From Grifola frondosa (Eukaryota; Basidiomycota; Agaricomycetes; Polyporales; Grifolaceae), in contig LUGG01000001.1 in assembly GCA_001683735.1 (NCBI GenBank), positions 2,852,001-2,916,000 of the forward strand: 64,000 nucleotides of DNA. The letters run 5' to 3'. Positions 48,736-62,087 of the stretch are shown piece by piece (positions within the stretch are counted from its first letter, which is position 1; every line of letters begins with the position of its first letter). A model generated the notes under the pieces. The model saw only the letters and a program-made list of their open reading frames with translations, was not told the DNA's origin and searched no databases. Both the position numbers and the translations under genes were made by a program.

Positions 48736-48933
48736 TAACTCTCTTAGGATTAAATCACTGTATTCAGCAACTCCAGCCTTTGACATTGTTTCTTACAGCC
48801 ATAAAACTGTGGATCGCTATCCAACGCCAGTGCCTTCCTCGCAAGCCCAATATGATATATATGCTTTAACGTTCCACTACAGAGCACAGAACCAAGATGA
48901 CCATAGCAGCACGATTGCAACATCGCGACACTT

Positions 48934-51029
48934 TTACTTCCGCTTCTTCACCGGCGTCTCCTCCTTCGCACCGCCCGCAGGGGCGACGGGCGCAGTTTCC
49001 TTCTTCTCCTTGTCGTCGGCAGTAGGGGCGTCAGTCTTCTTGGTCGACTGAGTGAAAATCATGTCAGAATGAGTAACTAGGAAGCGCGATAGGTGGTATT
49101 CACCTTGGTTATTGGCTTCTGCTGTGCGCCGACGAAGCCCATCAAGACACCGAGCATACCGAAGAGAGTAAGTCCAGCAAGGGCAAGGGCACCGCCGGTC
49201 TCAGGCTGGGTCTTGAACGCGAGAACAGGGTCCACCCTGGCGAGGTCAATGAATTTGAACACCTTAGCACGGATGAACTCGACGGGGTCATCCTTGAAGG
49301 AGATCTCCTCTTCCTCTTCCTCCTCATCAACCTTGGCGGATGCTTTGCTCGCGGCAGCCTCAAGAGGCTTCTTGATGTCGAACGTTTCAGCAGCAAGGGC
49401 CTTGGCATCCTCAACTGAATGACCGATGTAGATGTTGTTGAACAGAATATCCTCAGTCATGGTCCACAACTCAATACCGACACCGCCCTGGAAGGACAAA
49501 AGGATTAGCGAGTCAGCGAGAAGCAACGGCATGTGTAGCACTAACAATCTTCTCAAGAGTCTTCACAGGAGTCAAATCCTCGAAGTAGTCGGGGTTGGGG
49601 ATCTTGCGAGGAGCCCATTCGCCCTTGTACTCAGGGTTGTCAATCATGGGAGCATACCACTTGCCCCTGTAAGCAGGATTGGCCTTGTAGGGGCTGGTGA
49701 CGATACACATTAATTCGGTGAAAACGATGAAAGGAAACAATGAACTACTAACCGCTTCCACTCGCCGCATCCGGGGGCCTCATCACACTTGGGGTTGCGG
49801 ACGGTGGGGGCAATCCAGTCACCATCCTCCTCATCGTCCCATTCCTCGGGCTTCTCGGCATCTATCCACCGATTAAATATAGTCAGAACTTCCGTTGCAT
49901 GTGTCTTAGCGCGATTCTCACCGGGGTCGGGGATAGTCTCCGGCTCGTTATCCAGCCAACCTTCAGGCTTCACAGCATCCTCATCGGGGATTTCATAAGG
50001 CGCATCCTCATCCCAATCGTCGGGCTATGTCAATTGTTTAATAGAGGTTTAGAACATCGTAGGGATGAACAGACCTTCTGAGCGTCAGGGTCAGCAATTC
50101 TCTTGACATCGACCCAGTCTTCGGGCTTCCTGTCCTCTGGATCATCGATCTCCTTAGGAGGATTCACAGCGGGGGTGAAGTCCTCGAGAAGATCACCACG
50201 GTTGTGGCTTTCGCCGTTAAACAAAACGTCATACGTGTTGTTAGGGCTGAAACATCCTAAATCAGCGAACCCATATCTACTCCGTTGCCTGAGACGAGAC
50301 TCACAAGAGATGAAGTGTGTAGAGGTTAGTCAACTTCTCGATGGATGGCTTGGGGGGAAGCTTGAGGTGCTTCTCCTCGTACTCGCCAGTAATAGGGCTC
50401 TTGTGGCGGAAGATGAAATGAACCTGAAGAGTAGACATGAATATGAGCCACAAAATATACTTGCTTAATTAACCAACCTTTGTGCCAGGACATGTCAGGT
50501 CAGGACCAAACATGATCGTCCATGGCGTCTTATCCGAGAATTCCTTGCCAGCTGTCTGGAATCCGTCCTCCAGCAGCTTGAGGTATCCACCACCACAATT
50601 ACCACCCTTCTGGTACTTCACCTCGTACTGCACAACCAACGGCTTGTCACTAAAGTCAATGGGGGTGTCGAATGGTGCTGAGATAGCATGATGCGCGGCC
50701 TTGGTCTTAGCCACAAGACCCTTGTCGCCTTCGATGACGGATACAATAGGGTCCTCAACCTCCCATTTGCCGACATAGCTAAATGTCTCGCCACCAACGG
50801 GGGTCTTCTTGGTAGCTTCCGAGGGTGTCCATCGGTCTGACCAGTCGTCTGTGAATTGTTCGAGGAAGGGTGCCTTGATATCAGTGGGCTATATGGGTAG
50901 TAGTGCGCGTGAGACAGGGTGTAGCCAAGTACTCATAACACCTGCCTTGAATACGGGTTTGGGCTCGTCGGACGCGGACACGGTGGACGCCGCGATGGCG
51001 AGGAGGGCAGAGAGCGCTACTCTTCGCAT
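48934..51029 (-). CDS. CNE1: Calnexin
   Basis: ER membrane lectin chaperone for monoglucosylated glycoproteins. Nine exons: 50940-51029, 50478-50888, 50305-50423, 50075-50246, 49922-50024, 49753-49861, 49546-49693, 49104-49487, 48934-49047; phases all agree, giving 549 residues. It has a signal peptide ([20 protein letters not shown]), a lectin domain ([39 protein letters not shown]), the P-domain repeats ([40 protein letters not shown], then [16 protein letters not shown]), a membrane helix ([20 protein letters not shown]) and a Lys-rich cytosolic tail ending in KKRK, an ER-retention-like signal. Two donors are weak (GTCTGT and GTTATG). No frame break. Confidence 0.95.
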
Positions 51030-51412
51030 TGTGTACGAAGGACCAAAGACAGAGGAAAGTAAATGCAAGTAAGAAAGAGAAACGAGCGAGGGAAATGGAG
51101 TTAAGTGCTTGCTGGCAATGCGCGTTGACGTTCCTCTAATAACAGCGCTCGGCAATTTCCAGCCAGCACACATGCCACGTATACACCTCGTTCGGCCTCC
51201 AATTGCCTTCCAATGCATTCCAAACACATTCCATTGCTCCCACGCCGCACGCAGTGCCTAGCAATTCACTCTTCCATTCGGACTATCATCTTACACTACA
51301 GCTACAGCACAACTAGATACATTAGCCAAGTAGATCCCCGTGCCCCGACGCAGACAACGCCAACTACGCGAACAGCCATAGCGTCAGCGTTGCATCTCTC
51401 AATTAATTAAAC

Positions 51413-54400
51413 TCATACTACGATGAACTCGTCGTCCAGGTATTTGGAGACGGCGATCTGGTCGCCAAGGCCTTTGCGTCGCCGGGTCTTGAGTACAAGA
51501 TCTCTTGCCAGTGCTTGACCGGACGCAGGTTCAAGCGGTCGCAGCTTGATGCTGGTGTCAGTAGGGTCTCCTGCTCGGACAGTCATTAGATCTTGAATGA
51601 GCCATAATTAATGACGTGACTGACCAGGCACAATTGACCAGTGGTCAAAGACTTGCAAGCAGAATGCTTGACCTTGTGTCGCTGTCCGCAAGTCCGTCTC
51701 AAATCCGTTGGCGTCGATGACGGGAATCAGCGCTTTGACAGTGTACAAGGGCGAGCCCGCTTTTGGTATATCTTGAGTGACGTGACCACGCCGCCGTGCA
51801 AGGACCGTGTACACGGCCGATATGCAGTCAGCTGGTGCTTGTACCTCAACGTAGTATATGGGTTCCATCAGTCGAGGAGTGGCCTCGATCCAAGAGTCAA
51901 TCCGCCAGTAATTCTCACAAGGTTAGATGACGCTCACCATCAAGAAGGACGAGTAGCAGACTCGTCGTGCGGTAGGTACAATCTGTCCTCCACCCCGGAA
52001 GATTGGCTCTTGTGCAAGGCTAGCATCCAATATGCGGAACTTCACATTGCGCATTGCTTGAGAGAATGAGATTGATTATCCAACTAAATGTGTGAGCGAC
52101 AGATGCGATACTCACGTTCGTCACACAATGGGCCCTCCCGAGCACCCCACTGGAAACCTTGCTTGATATGCTCCTTGACAGTCCCAAGGAGCTTTTTGTC
52201 TACCTAAATGTTAACATGAGTTTCCACGCAATTATCACTTAAGGCGAGAACGATACCTGGGAAGGTAGCGTGTCATCTAACAGAATGTTGGGCCCACTGT
52301 CGTCCGGACCAAATGCCCATATTGATCTGGAGGCAAGCAAATCCCACTGATGCTTTTCTTCAAAGAACTTCCCTCGCTCCTTCGCGGACATGCGCATCGT
52401 CACTCGGCCCGTCTCGATGTCCTCCGCAATGCCACGCTCCAGGGGCTCTGCAATCATCGTGAGTTTGTTCCTGGAATATTATATTTTAGTTCGCCTGTTC
52501 AACAAAGAATCTATATTGCGCACTTCTTGTTTGGGGTGTCAGCATAGCATTTTAGCGCACTCGTTTCCAGCACCGTCTCTGCGAACTTGGTCACTGGATC
52601 CGATACTTTGATTTCAATCTCAGAGAACAGCCTCCGCAGATCGTGCATAACACAATCGAGGTACAGTTCTCCTGTGCCAATGACCACATGCTCGCCGCTC
52701 TCTTCCACCTTCGTGGACACCAGCGGGTACGACTTGTTCACGCTGCGTAGACCCGAGAGCATCTTCGGGAGTTCTGAGGGTGCAATGGGTTCTATCGCAA
52801 TCTTGAGGACAGACTGCGTCATGTGCTTGATAGGTCGGAAAATATACAGATCGTCTTCGAGGTCAACTGAAGCTATTGTTGCTGTCTTCGAGATGGAGGC
52901 GTCGACGCCACCAAGTAAAACAAGGTTACCGGCAGGGACTTCCTCTGCAGGGACAAAATACCTGTGTAATTCTTCGTGAGCAAAGAAAATGCCACTGTTT
53001 TGAGACTGTCAGGCTCACCGAGCCTCACTGATCCATATATCCTCGACAGTAGCCTTGACCATATCTTCCTCGTCTTCAGGGGAATATCCCTCGCCGAGAA
53101 CTTTGACTTCCATGCCTTTGCGAATGGTTCCACTGATCACACGGCCGAACGCCCTGAAAGATTGTGCATCTGTTGTATGGTAGAGTTTCGTAATTTGTAC
53201 CATAACGGGCGCGCCAGGATCGCACGCCTGCATTGTTGTAGCCAATTCTGATGACATGGGCCCAGTATACGTCCGCTCAACCTGATTAAAAGGTTTTAGC
53301 AGGTGATCGGAACGGATGAGGGTATGTCAGCCACAAACCTTAGAAGCTGTAGCTTCCGACGGCGACGGTATGTGTTCCACGATCATATCTACCAACCCGG
53401 TCGCAGGGCCAAAGAATTGGTCGAGGACAGCCTTGAGAAGGGGACGCACATCCATCTTATACATCACGGGTTTCAGCTGAATTGCCAGACCGGCCAAAGT
53501 CTCCTTCAGAGCGTCGGTCTCCTCACTGAGCACTTGGCTGTAGAGCTTGTATAATGGTTCTAGGATAAAATGGACGAATGTGCGGGTGGACTCTGCGTCT
53601 GCGGGCTTGCGGGAAAACTTGCGCGTTTCACTGTTGAAATAGATGTCTCCCCACAAGCGGTCCGCGAACGCAGACACATCAACGGAACCTGCAAGTGCAC
53701 GGTGAGTTATTGCACGTGTACGATACAGATACAGAAGTAATGCATACCATAAGTATCGGCATACATCTGTGCAAAAGAGCGGAGGGTGAAACACCAGTGC
53801 ATGTCTGTGCTTGCGAATGACACATTCCCATTTTCAGGGCTGAGTCGAAGATCTGGATCAGGATTGATCCCGCTACAATGAAAGTAATTTAGAATTGTGA
53901 TGTTGAATGGACGATAGTTCAAACCTGATGAAGGTGTTGACCTCCTCAATGGTATGCTTGATTTTGTAATAGGCATCAGCGGGCTTGATGCGCAACTCAA
54001 GGATTAGTCGATCAATCTTGTTCACTACAAAGTTATTTTGACACCTTCTTGAAGTGCGTGTCGGATGATGGCTTCAGTGTTGCACATAACCTAGAAATGT
54101 TCATGCTCAGTAATATCCCCCTTGCAAACATAATTATAATTACCCCTTCAACGACGTCCACCACAAGAACAACCCCATCCACCAGACGTATCGCGGACGC
54201 CACCTCGTCAACAAAATTGACATGGCCTGGTGTATCGATGAAGTGGATCAGGTGCGACTTTCCATAGCTTGAAGACAGTACGAGGGACATAGGTGAAGAC
54301 TTGATGGAGATTTCACGTTCTCGCGACAGAACGTGTGTGTCTGTGTATCGTGTCTATCACAAAACTCATGAGGTCGAAGAGAAATGCAAAAAGGACTGAC

Positions 54401-55028
54401 TCGAACCTGATGATCGGAATCCCATACGAGCTTATGCGTCTCAAAAGCGAGCATGTCCATCAAAGCGGTTTTTCCGTGGTGCAGGTGTCCAACCACGGCC
54501 ACGTTACGGATAAATTCAGGGAATGCAGTCATATTCAGCAAGAACCTAGGTTCGGGCTTTGTATAAGAGAAGAAATGACACAGGAATGTTGGCTCACCCT
54601 TTATCAAACCGCGTCTCAGGCATACCCTTCTCCTCTACTGTCCATTTGCGCACCTTGATCGGAGCAATGATGGGCTCCGAAAGCGGTTGAGCGTCCTCTT
54701 CCTGAACCAAGGTTTCCACATCAGCGCCATACACCTCTCCTGCCGAAGGGTAGTACTGCTTGTCCTCGTGCAGAATGACTGCATTATGGATCGGTTCTGC
54801 CACCATCTTGTCAGTAATAGAGCAAGCTCACTTCTGAATTGCATTCATACCTTCGACTTCCATCAAGGCAGTTTCTTCAACCTGCATATGTTCCTCTTCG
54901 AATCCTTCAAGAGGTTGGACCTCCGGCTGAGCGGGAAATTCGTTCTGACCAATGTCTTGCTCCTCATCCGACTCAAACTCAGCACCAATGTAGTTTCCGA
55001 ACTCATCATAATCCTCGAAGGATGCCAT
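51413..55028 (-). CDS. SNU114: U5 snRNP GTPase Snu114 / EFTUD2
   Basis: EF-2-like GTPase that controls Brr2 activity in the spliceosome. ATG at 55028, TGA at 51413-51415, roughly 980 residues. The N-terminus is acidic ([20 protein letters not shown]), as in all Snu114 proteins. G1 is [12 protein letters not shown], the family's variant of the usual AHVDHGK. G3 is [10 protein letters not shown], and VVNKID gives G4. Domain II contains [20 protein letters not shown], domain III and [17 protein letters not shown], and the end has [14 protein letters not shown] and [20 protein letters not shown]. Introns are short GT-AG; for example the join [16 protein letters not shown] is clean. No frame break seen. 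Confidence 0.95.
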
Positions 55029-55327
55029 AACTGCGGCCGGGTTTTACGAGAGGTAGTAGCAAATCCAAGTCAAGTGAAAGTGCTCAGTAGATGGCCCAGT
55101 TCTCAAGCTCGAAGTATGACAAGAAGTACTCAAGACACGGTCCTGAAGAACCGGGGGATATGAAGCACAGTAGACGTCGGACTCCTTACAAGTTTGTAGC
55201 GTCCAGAAAGCACATTCAACGCCCGCGTCAGTACGCGTAGGTAGCGCTGGATCACATGCCCATGCGCGACCAGTGGCCGGTGGCTGAAGCAGCAAGCCTG
55301 AGTACATACGCTTTGCACGAAACCATC
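55029..55327. promoter_or_regulatory. Divergent promoter of SNU114 and prefoldin 1
   Basis: A 299-bp gap between two housekeeping genes transcribed away from each other. No TATA box is evident. Confidence 0.5.
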
Positions 55328-55918
55328 ATGGCTACTCTCTCTGATGAGACATTGCGCAAGGTCTTGGACTCTCTTGACTCTACGCATCGGCATTTGTCTG
55401 AATAGGTTATATCGGCAGATTCTAGTTCAAATACAGCAGACTGTTGTTCAATCGCAAAGGGCCTTGAACATCTCACGACAGCAGGTTGCAGCCAAAGAGC
55501 GAGAACGTCGTATTTTGCAGCTCACCATCGAGGAGATCTCATCACTGCAGTCCGATGTAAACCTGTACAAGGGTGTTGGAAAAATGTCGGTGCCACGGTG
55601 AGACATTCAGTGAGATCGTGCATTTATCTAGCGTGTCTAGGTTCATGATGGTCCCGCATTCGACCATGGAGAAAGAGCTGAAGAGAGAAGGAGAAAGATC
55701 TCACTGACGATATAAACAATCTGAATAAAAAGGTGTGTGACTCACTCATGCCTAACAATATCAATAGTACGAACTAACTACATGTCAGGCGAAATATTTA
55801 GAGAAGCAATTCAATGATGCGCAGGGACAACTTAGAGATATTGTGAGCGATACTGTAGCAATACTACCGCATCTTATTGATGTTTGCCTACCAGTTTCAA
55901 AGTGTACCAAATCAATGA
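55328..55918 (+). CDS. PFD1: Prefoldin subunit 1
   Basis: Beta-type prefoldin subunit that hands nascent actin and tubulin to the CCT chaperonin. Exons: 55328-55360 (MATLSDETLRK), 55419-55597, 55641 to about 55733, 55789-55842, 55895-55918 (FQSVPNQ, stop). The second exon could instead stop at 55585; both choices keep phase, and the family favours GKM-FMMVP. Coiled-coil halves are QRALNISRQQVAAKERERR and KAKYLEKQFNDAQGQLRDI, flanking the beta-hairpin region. One extra G at 55691-55692 breaks KREEKDLTDDINNLNKK. About 125 residues, normal for the subunit. Confidence 0.88.
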
Positions 55919-56141
55919 CAGGACTCTCTATTGGACCCCTGGCATGAGTGCGTGTCGTTCATCGAATATAATAAAAATAGTGATTTCACACAATGTGCTT
56001 TGGAGTCGCTCATGTAAGTCAACCGTTCTCAGGTGTATGATGTCTACTTCTTGCTGTCGTATACTACGCACATGCAATAGCGACTCCGAGAAAATTATGC
56101 AGGACTCTACGGAAAATATGGGATCGAGTCAACTTGCTATT
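55919..56141. other. Convergent gap between prefoldin 1 and the ABC transporter
   Basis: Short stretch between two 3' ends. No gene or motif recognised. Confidence 0.4.
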
Positions 56142-59100
56142 CTATCGTTTGGCGTAGCGCAGGAAGCGAGATGCAACTAAAGCGACTGGTGTCAGGGTTT
56201 GCTTGACCACCGGAACAGAGGGGACTTACTGATTGTCGCAATGATGTTAAACACTGTTACTCTGTTAGAACAATGTCGCAGATGTAGAAGTCAACGGTTC
56301 TGCTTACCGATGAAGGCAAAGAGAATCCAGACGTCTCGCCAACGGTTCTCGTACCGGATATTCAAGGGCAAGAAGAACTCGTCCCCGACCTAAAAATGAA
56401 AACGTCTTATATCAGTATTAGTACCATTAGAAATATTGACACGACTTACAGAATATTGACAATATCGGCAAGCTGTGGTGTCGTTTGGATTGTCTAAATA
56501 CCCTCCGAAGCCGGTGACAAATTCTTCTGCCCAGTTCTGGCAAGTCTGCCCTTCTGGCGGACTGAACAGGGTGAACTCCTCAGGCTTGCAACGAACAACG
56601 AGGCCACTGAATAATGGTCAGAATATCCCAACTCGATTCGGAGCACCACTCTACGCACTGAAGTTCGGTCGACAACATCGCACTCAGCATCCGAGTGTAA
56701 GGATCAAGCTGGTAGAGCCAAACTCTCCAGAATCGGCCCATGGTAGGGTAAGGGATCGTGACACCACAGAACGTGCCCAATACGAGGGTAATGAATGGAT
56801 TGAAGAGAGGAGCGATCTAGTGTTGTGGAATCAATGTTAGGCGCAACTGATCGGCGGAAGAAAAGACTCACCTGCATGCTCGGGGAAATCGCTCCTATAA
56901 GTTGACCAAGACTCACGCCGAATAGTTCCATGAATACAATGACGAGTAGCTGGAAGAATGTTCCGCCCACGCCCGCCGCACCTTGGCCAAAGCCCATAGG
57001 GTAAACCTAAGAATACAGACAGTCTACTGTGAGGCATTGTCCAACTGAGGACACGACAGAGTACTGACCATCAGACCCAGTACAAGATCGCGCACATGAT
57101 TGAATATGGGACTTCCCCGATCAATTGTCCGATAGCAAAGACATACGGCGAATAGATTCGGCTTGACGCCTCTATATACCAGGTAAGAAACCTGCGTAGA
57201 GTCACTGTGGCAAAATGCACTAACCTCGAATGAAGATCCCTAGTGGTTAAAGCGATCAACAACAGGTCTTACATATTCCAAGGGGTCCTGACTCACTTCT
57301 GTTCAGAATCCACATAGGCTCTAATTGTCCCATGACGATGGCAGGTAAGATAGAGACCCAAAAGCTGCGGCAGATAATAAGATATGCTGGTGCTCATGAA
57401 ACTCATAAACAAGGTCGATCAACGCACATTCCGAAGATACGATATTGGAGGTCGCGAACACTGTCTCCCAGTTGTAAAAAAGACAGCGAGATAAACAGAG
57501 AGATGAAGCCATGTACGAAAAGACGGCTGAAGACGTAGTCAGGCGACCGCCACAACTTGATGCTGTTTCGCATCACGACGGCTTGTAGCTGATGCCAAAA
57601 CGGTGTTGCATCTACAATGACAGTTCAATAAGAGAGCGGAGTATTGATGATGAACCATACACATCGTGGTCGTTCGGTCCTCTACAAGAGGTTGAGCAGT
57701 GGCTTTATACTTGATGCGCTCGATCTCTGCTCGTACTTGAGCGCATTCCGAGGACTCCGACCAGATGTCTTTCCAGTCGCGGTTTCCAATGCGAGGGGAG
57801 AGGCCTGCGCCGATAGCATCTAGCATAAACTGTGACGGATATAGATTTATCTTAGACGAATGGTATTAGTAGGATGGTATAATGACTGACCTCGGCCGGA
57901 TTCACGTTCGGGGGGCAATGAGCACCATGACGTGCGAAATAGTCCCGGAGGATATGAGAGTCCACGCCAATGTCCCCGAAATATACCGTCTCGCCTCCCT
58001 TCTCGAGTAGAAGGAGCTTGTCGAACGTCTGGATGAGTAACGAGGACGGCTGATGAATCGTGCAAAGAATTGCTTGGCCATTATCAGCCAGCTTCCTGAG
58101 AAAACGGACAAGATTCCAAGCGCTTTGACCGTCCAGCCCAGAGGTAGGCTCATCCAAAAACAGGAGGGACGGTCTGCTAGCCAGCTCCACACCGATGGTG
58201 AGACGTTTCCGGGCCTCTACTCCAAGACTAAACACAAGGGCATCCGCTAAGTCCTGCAATTCGAGAACCTCAATCATCTCTTCCACATAAGCGTCCTTTT
58301 CCACTTTGGGAATTTCAACGGCCTGCCTCAAGTACGCAGAAAACCTCATCGCTTCGCGGACGGTAGTAGTGCCTTCATGGACATCCATCTGTTCCGCTAT
58401 AACAGACGTAAGAAGGATACACAGTTGTGGATGACAATCAACACACCATAGGCAGTCTTGCGAGCGAAGTCACGTCCTAGAGGGTGACCGTCAAGGAGCA
58501 ACTCGCCAGAAACAATTCCGATGTTTTTGCGCTGAGCCAGAACATCAAGGCATGTCGTTTTCCCTACAAATTGTGAGCCACTCAGACCGACGAACGACGA
58601 GTAAAGTATATCGACTTACCTGCACCAGATGCGCCCATCAGAGCGGTCAATACTCCTGGTTTGACATATCCATAGACATCATGAAGCAGTCTGCGAGTAC
58701 CCCCTGGGACCGGTACATGGTAGTTGATCTTCTCCCAGGTGAAGCTCTTGGCGTCAAAGGTCATACCCCTTGTTGTCATGTTATGTTACCAAAGAATCTT
58801 TGTCCGATGAGAAATACATACTTCTCTTGATATTCGCATGCCTCTTTATCGTAGTCGCTCTTTCCATAGCTTTTACGCGTTGCCTTGCGTTCTTGAAGAG
58901 CATCATTGCAAGCCTTCGTATCTGCATCCTCCTTTGCGTAGATCGTGACGGATGAACCACCGCCATATTGCTACGCTACGTTGTTAGATGAAGGACAGTG
59001 TGCCGGTCATCGCGAATACACACCGGATAGAACTCGATGAGCAGCACCTGGGTGAGTTGAAACAGGAACAGGAAACGAGAGTTACCAACAAGTTGCGTCG

Positions 59101-62087
59101 CCAGATATCGGATACTTGGATGCTATAACCGACGTCGATATAGTTGCGCCCACGGATGATGCTGTCGCCTGATGCTGAGCCGAAGAGCGTGCACACTTGA
59201 TTAGAACCTAGTCCATCACTAACATCAAACTGTATGAGAATGTGCGTAAGGGGGAGGACATGGCAAAGAATTTACGGATATTTCGTCACGCCAGGTGGAT
59301 TACGAGGCACGATAGAGTTCCCATCACACGTTAGCTATCAAGCCGATGTCAGTGGACGTCTCCTGCTTGGGGCAGCAACCTACCGATATCCGCATGAACT
59401 CATTCTCGATACAACCAGCCCAAGCTAAAATCGAATCAGTACCAATCGGCACACAAGACAACCTACACACCATAGGCTACAGGGTTGATATAGTACTGTT
59501 TCGTGTGTAAGTCAGGAACTACCACTGTAAGCAAGACTCAGACTTAACTCACAATCCAGAATAACCACCGTTTCATGGAGAACACCGGGATCATATAACC
59601 TGCGTATTGGATCATGTTCGGAATGAAGAACGTCGCTAAGCGGAAAGCATTATCGAAATTCGAGCACATAACACCGAATGTCCGAAAGAAACCTTGCATC
59701 GTCAAGAAGGCCAGGTATGTCTGAGAGCAGTAGGTTAGGCGTACACGGACACCAAAAAAATTATGGCACTCACAAACATATGATAAGTGAAGAATCCGCC
59801 GGCAGAACGAGCAAGATTCGACATAAAATAAATTATGAGATCGTAGATGAATATCCTAAGTGCCGAGAACGGAATGTCTGCCAGCGTGTTTGCGATAGCG
59901 ACAGCGGCAGGGCGGTACAAACTGTAGCCAGTCTGATAAAATATGGATCAATACAATCGACGAAGAAACAAAAGATCCTGCTAACCTGTTTCTTTAGTAT
60001 AGGTCGTCCAAGCATCTGCGCAGGCATCTATGCGAAAAAATATGCGTGAATATGTGTGGGTCTGCGCCGGAATGATGACCTGCCGACCTCTCCAAAAGTG
60101 TCCAGGCAGCATGTCAACAAAGAAGCGAAAATGACAGATCCTCTGGTGAAAGCGCCGGCGGCGGTAGGTTGAAGATTTAAATAGGCAGCGCCGATAACAA
60201 CGGCAAGAATCTAACATAGAAAATAGGAAATTATTAACGACAATCTAAATATTCGACGATTGCAGTACCCACCGTCGACAAGCCGAAGCTTGTGACGAGC
60301 TGGAACTTGTCTTGAAGCCTCATCTGGAACTGGCGGACGGCTAACGCGCGAACCTGACCTGTAAACCCAAGGGTGTAAGGGCTCTTTTTTGAGACCCCGC
60401 GCTTCTTGTCAGCAGCGACGGCGGCGCGAAAGGCCTCTTGGTCGGCCTTGTTGACCTCCGTCAGGCGCTTGTACTTGGCTAGTGAGTCAAACATCTCGCT
60501 CGCAAACGATGAACGAAGGAATGCTTGCTCTAGGGCCTCCGGGGTACATGGGACATCTAGATCAGAGCGACCTGGGGAAAACTGCCGTTCGTTGGGGTCG
60601 GTACAGCCTGTAAGGTAGTCTGCGGTGCTCTGCCGAGGAAGCGACTTGAACCCGAGCCCTTCAAAGTAGGCTCGAGCCTTTGACGGGGGGCCGAAGTAGA
60701 CCTGACGACCCTTATCGAGGACAATGACCTTATCGAACAGATCATAGATACTTTCACCCGCTTGATAGCTATGACCAATGATATTAGCTTTCGACGCCGT
60801 GTCACGCAAAGAATTAGGACATACAGCGTAACGAAGGTCGTTTGCCCAAGAACATCTGTCAATACCCTCAAAGCCTTCACGAAGTCCAAAGCAGTGCTGG
60901 CGTCCAATCCTCGAGTGGAGTTGTCGAAGCAGAGGACATGTGCACGAGTAGCCATCATCTCGGCAATCGAGACACGTTTCCGCTCGCCACCGGACACGCC
61001 GCGGACAAACTCATCTCCAACATAGGTGTTTGCGGTGTGGGAGATGTTGAGCATACGAAGAAGAGTGCTTAAGACGGCCTGGTCGAAATCTTTCCGGGAC
61101 ATGCCAGGCAGACGCCCCTTCGGTCCAGGTGTCTTCAAAGAAAGTGCAAAATTCAGGGTTTGGGAAACAGTCAGAGTGGCAATGTGTATGTCGTCTTGAG
61201 AGAAGATATTAGAAGATGATTAGAATGTCAGTGGTGAGAAAGCTTGCCTTCTTGGTTGTAGACAACTTCGCCTTTGAAATGCTTCGCCATCTCTCTCGCA
61301 TCGATGCCAGCATAGCGAACGTCGCCAGACACACTTGCATAGTCCTTCCTTTCGTTAGCGATGGACTTGAGGAAGGTAGTGCATCCCGCTCCAGGACAGC
61401 CGAGAACTAGACACATTTCCCCGGGCTTCAAAACCCCAGATGATCTTTCGAACACGTTAGTGAGATAGAGAAAAGCTTTGCCGGCGCAGCAAGAACTCAC
61501 TGGCGGAGAATTGTGGAGGTTGGAACACTACGTTTCGTAGTAGGTAATATGGAAGCGAATAAAGACTTCGCCATAAAGATGGGAGTCAACCAAAAGTCCA
61601 TTGCGTCATCTAGACGAACGATGGGTGAGCTCCGCATATATGACATGTTGCGTTGTACGTACGCCCAAAGGTCTTCACGTATACCTGCAAGGCAATTCGC
61701 ACAATTAGTGCAAGGAATATGGTTCGACCACTAGAACTCACCTTATGGTTTGCCCCACCGAAGACATCGACTTGGAGATTTTCCCAGGTCACGCCTACAT
61801 GCTTGTGCAAGAGCCCAGCGCGCTCAGAAGCGCTATTGGAAGAGGTAAGATATTCGCGCAGGTTCGAAAGGCTGTTCATCGTCTGCGGCCTTCTCGATAT
61901 CCTTGTCTTTTTGAATGGAAGGATCTTCCGAAGAACCTGTAGAAATATTCTGCGAACGAACAGAGAGAACCCGAGAAAGCTCGTTAAAAGCGGCTTCGGC
62001 CTGAGCGACATTGACTCCGTGTTGAGCATTTGGACTGGGAGTAGCGTCCCCCAAGAGGGTCCGATCGTCGGCTGGAGTGTCAGTCAT
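56142..62087 (-). CDS. PDR-type (ABCG) full-length ABC drug transporter
   Basis: Plasma-membrane exporter of the pleiotropic drug resistance group with reverse order (NBD-TMD) x2. ATG at 62087; the last exon ends at TAG 56142-56144 ([13 protein letters not shown]). More than 20 exons, about 1,450 residues. NBD1: [17 protein letters not shown] (the Cys-variant Walker A typical of PDR), [29 protein letters not shown], and [19 protein letters not shown]1 follows. NBD2: [49 protein letters not shown] (degenerate signature), [17 protein letters not shown], and IHQPSS. TMD2 ends with [13 protein letters not shown]. The intron at 61195-61247 is GC-AG. The frame is broken by one extra base near 61861-61864; removing it gives [12 protein letters not shown]. 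The substrate is unknown. Confidence 0.93.

Noticed and set aside
49142..49414. Minus-strand Arg/Ser-rich frame inside calnexin
   Set aside because: Out-of-frame shadow of the calnexin membrane-helix exon.
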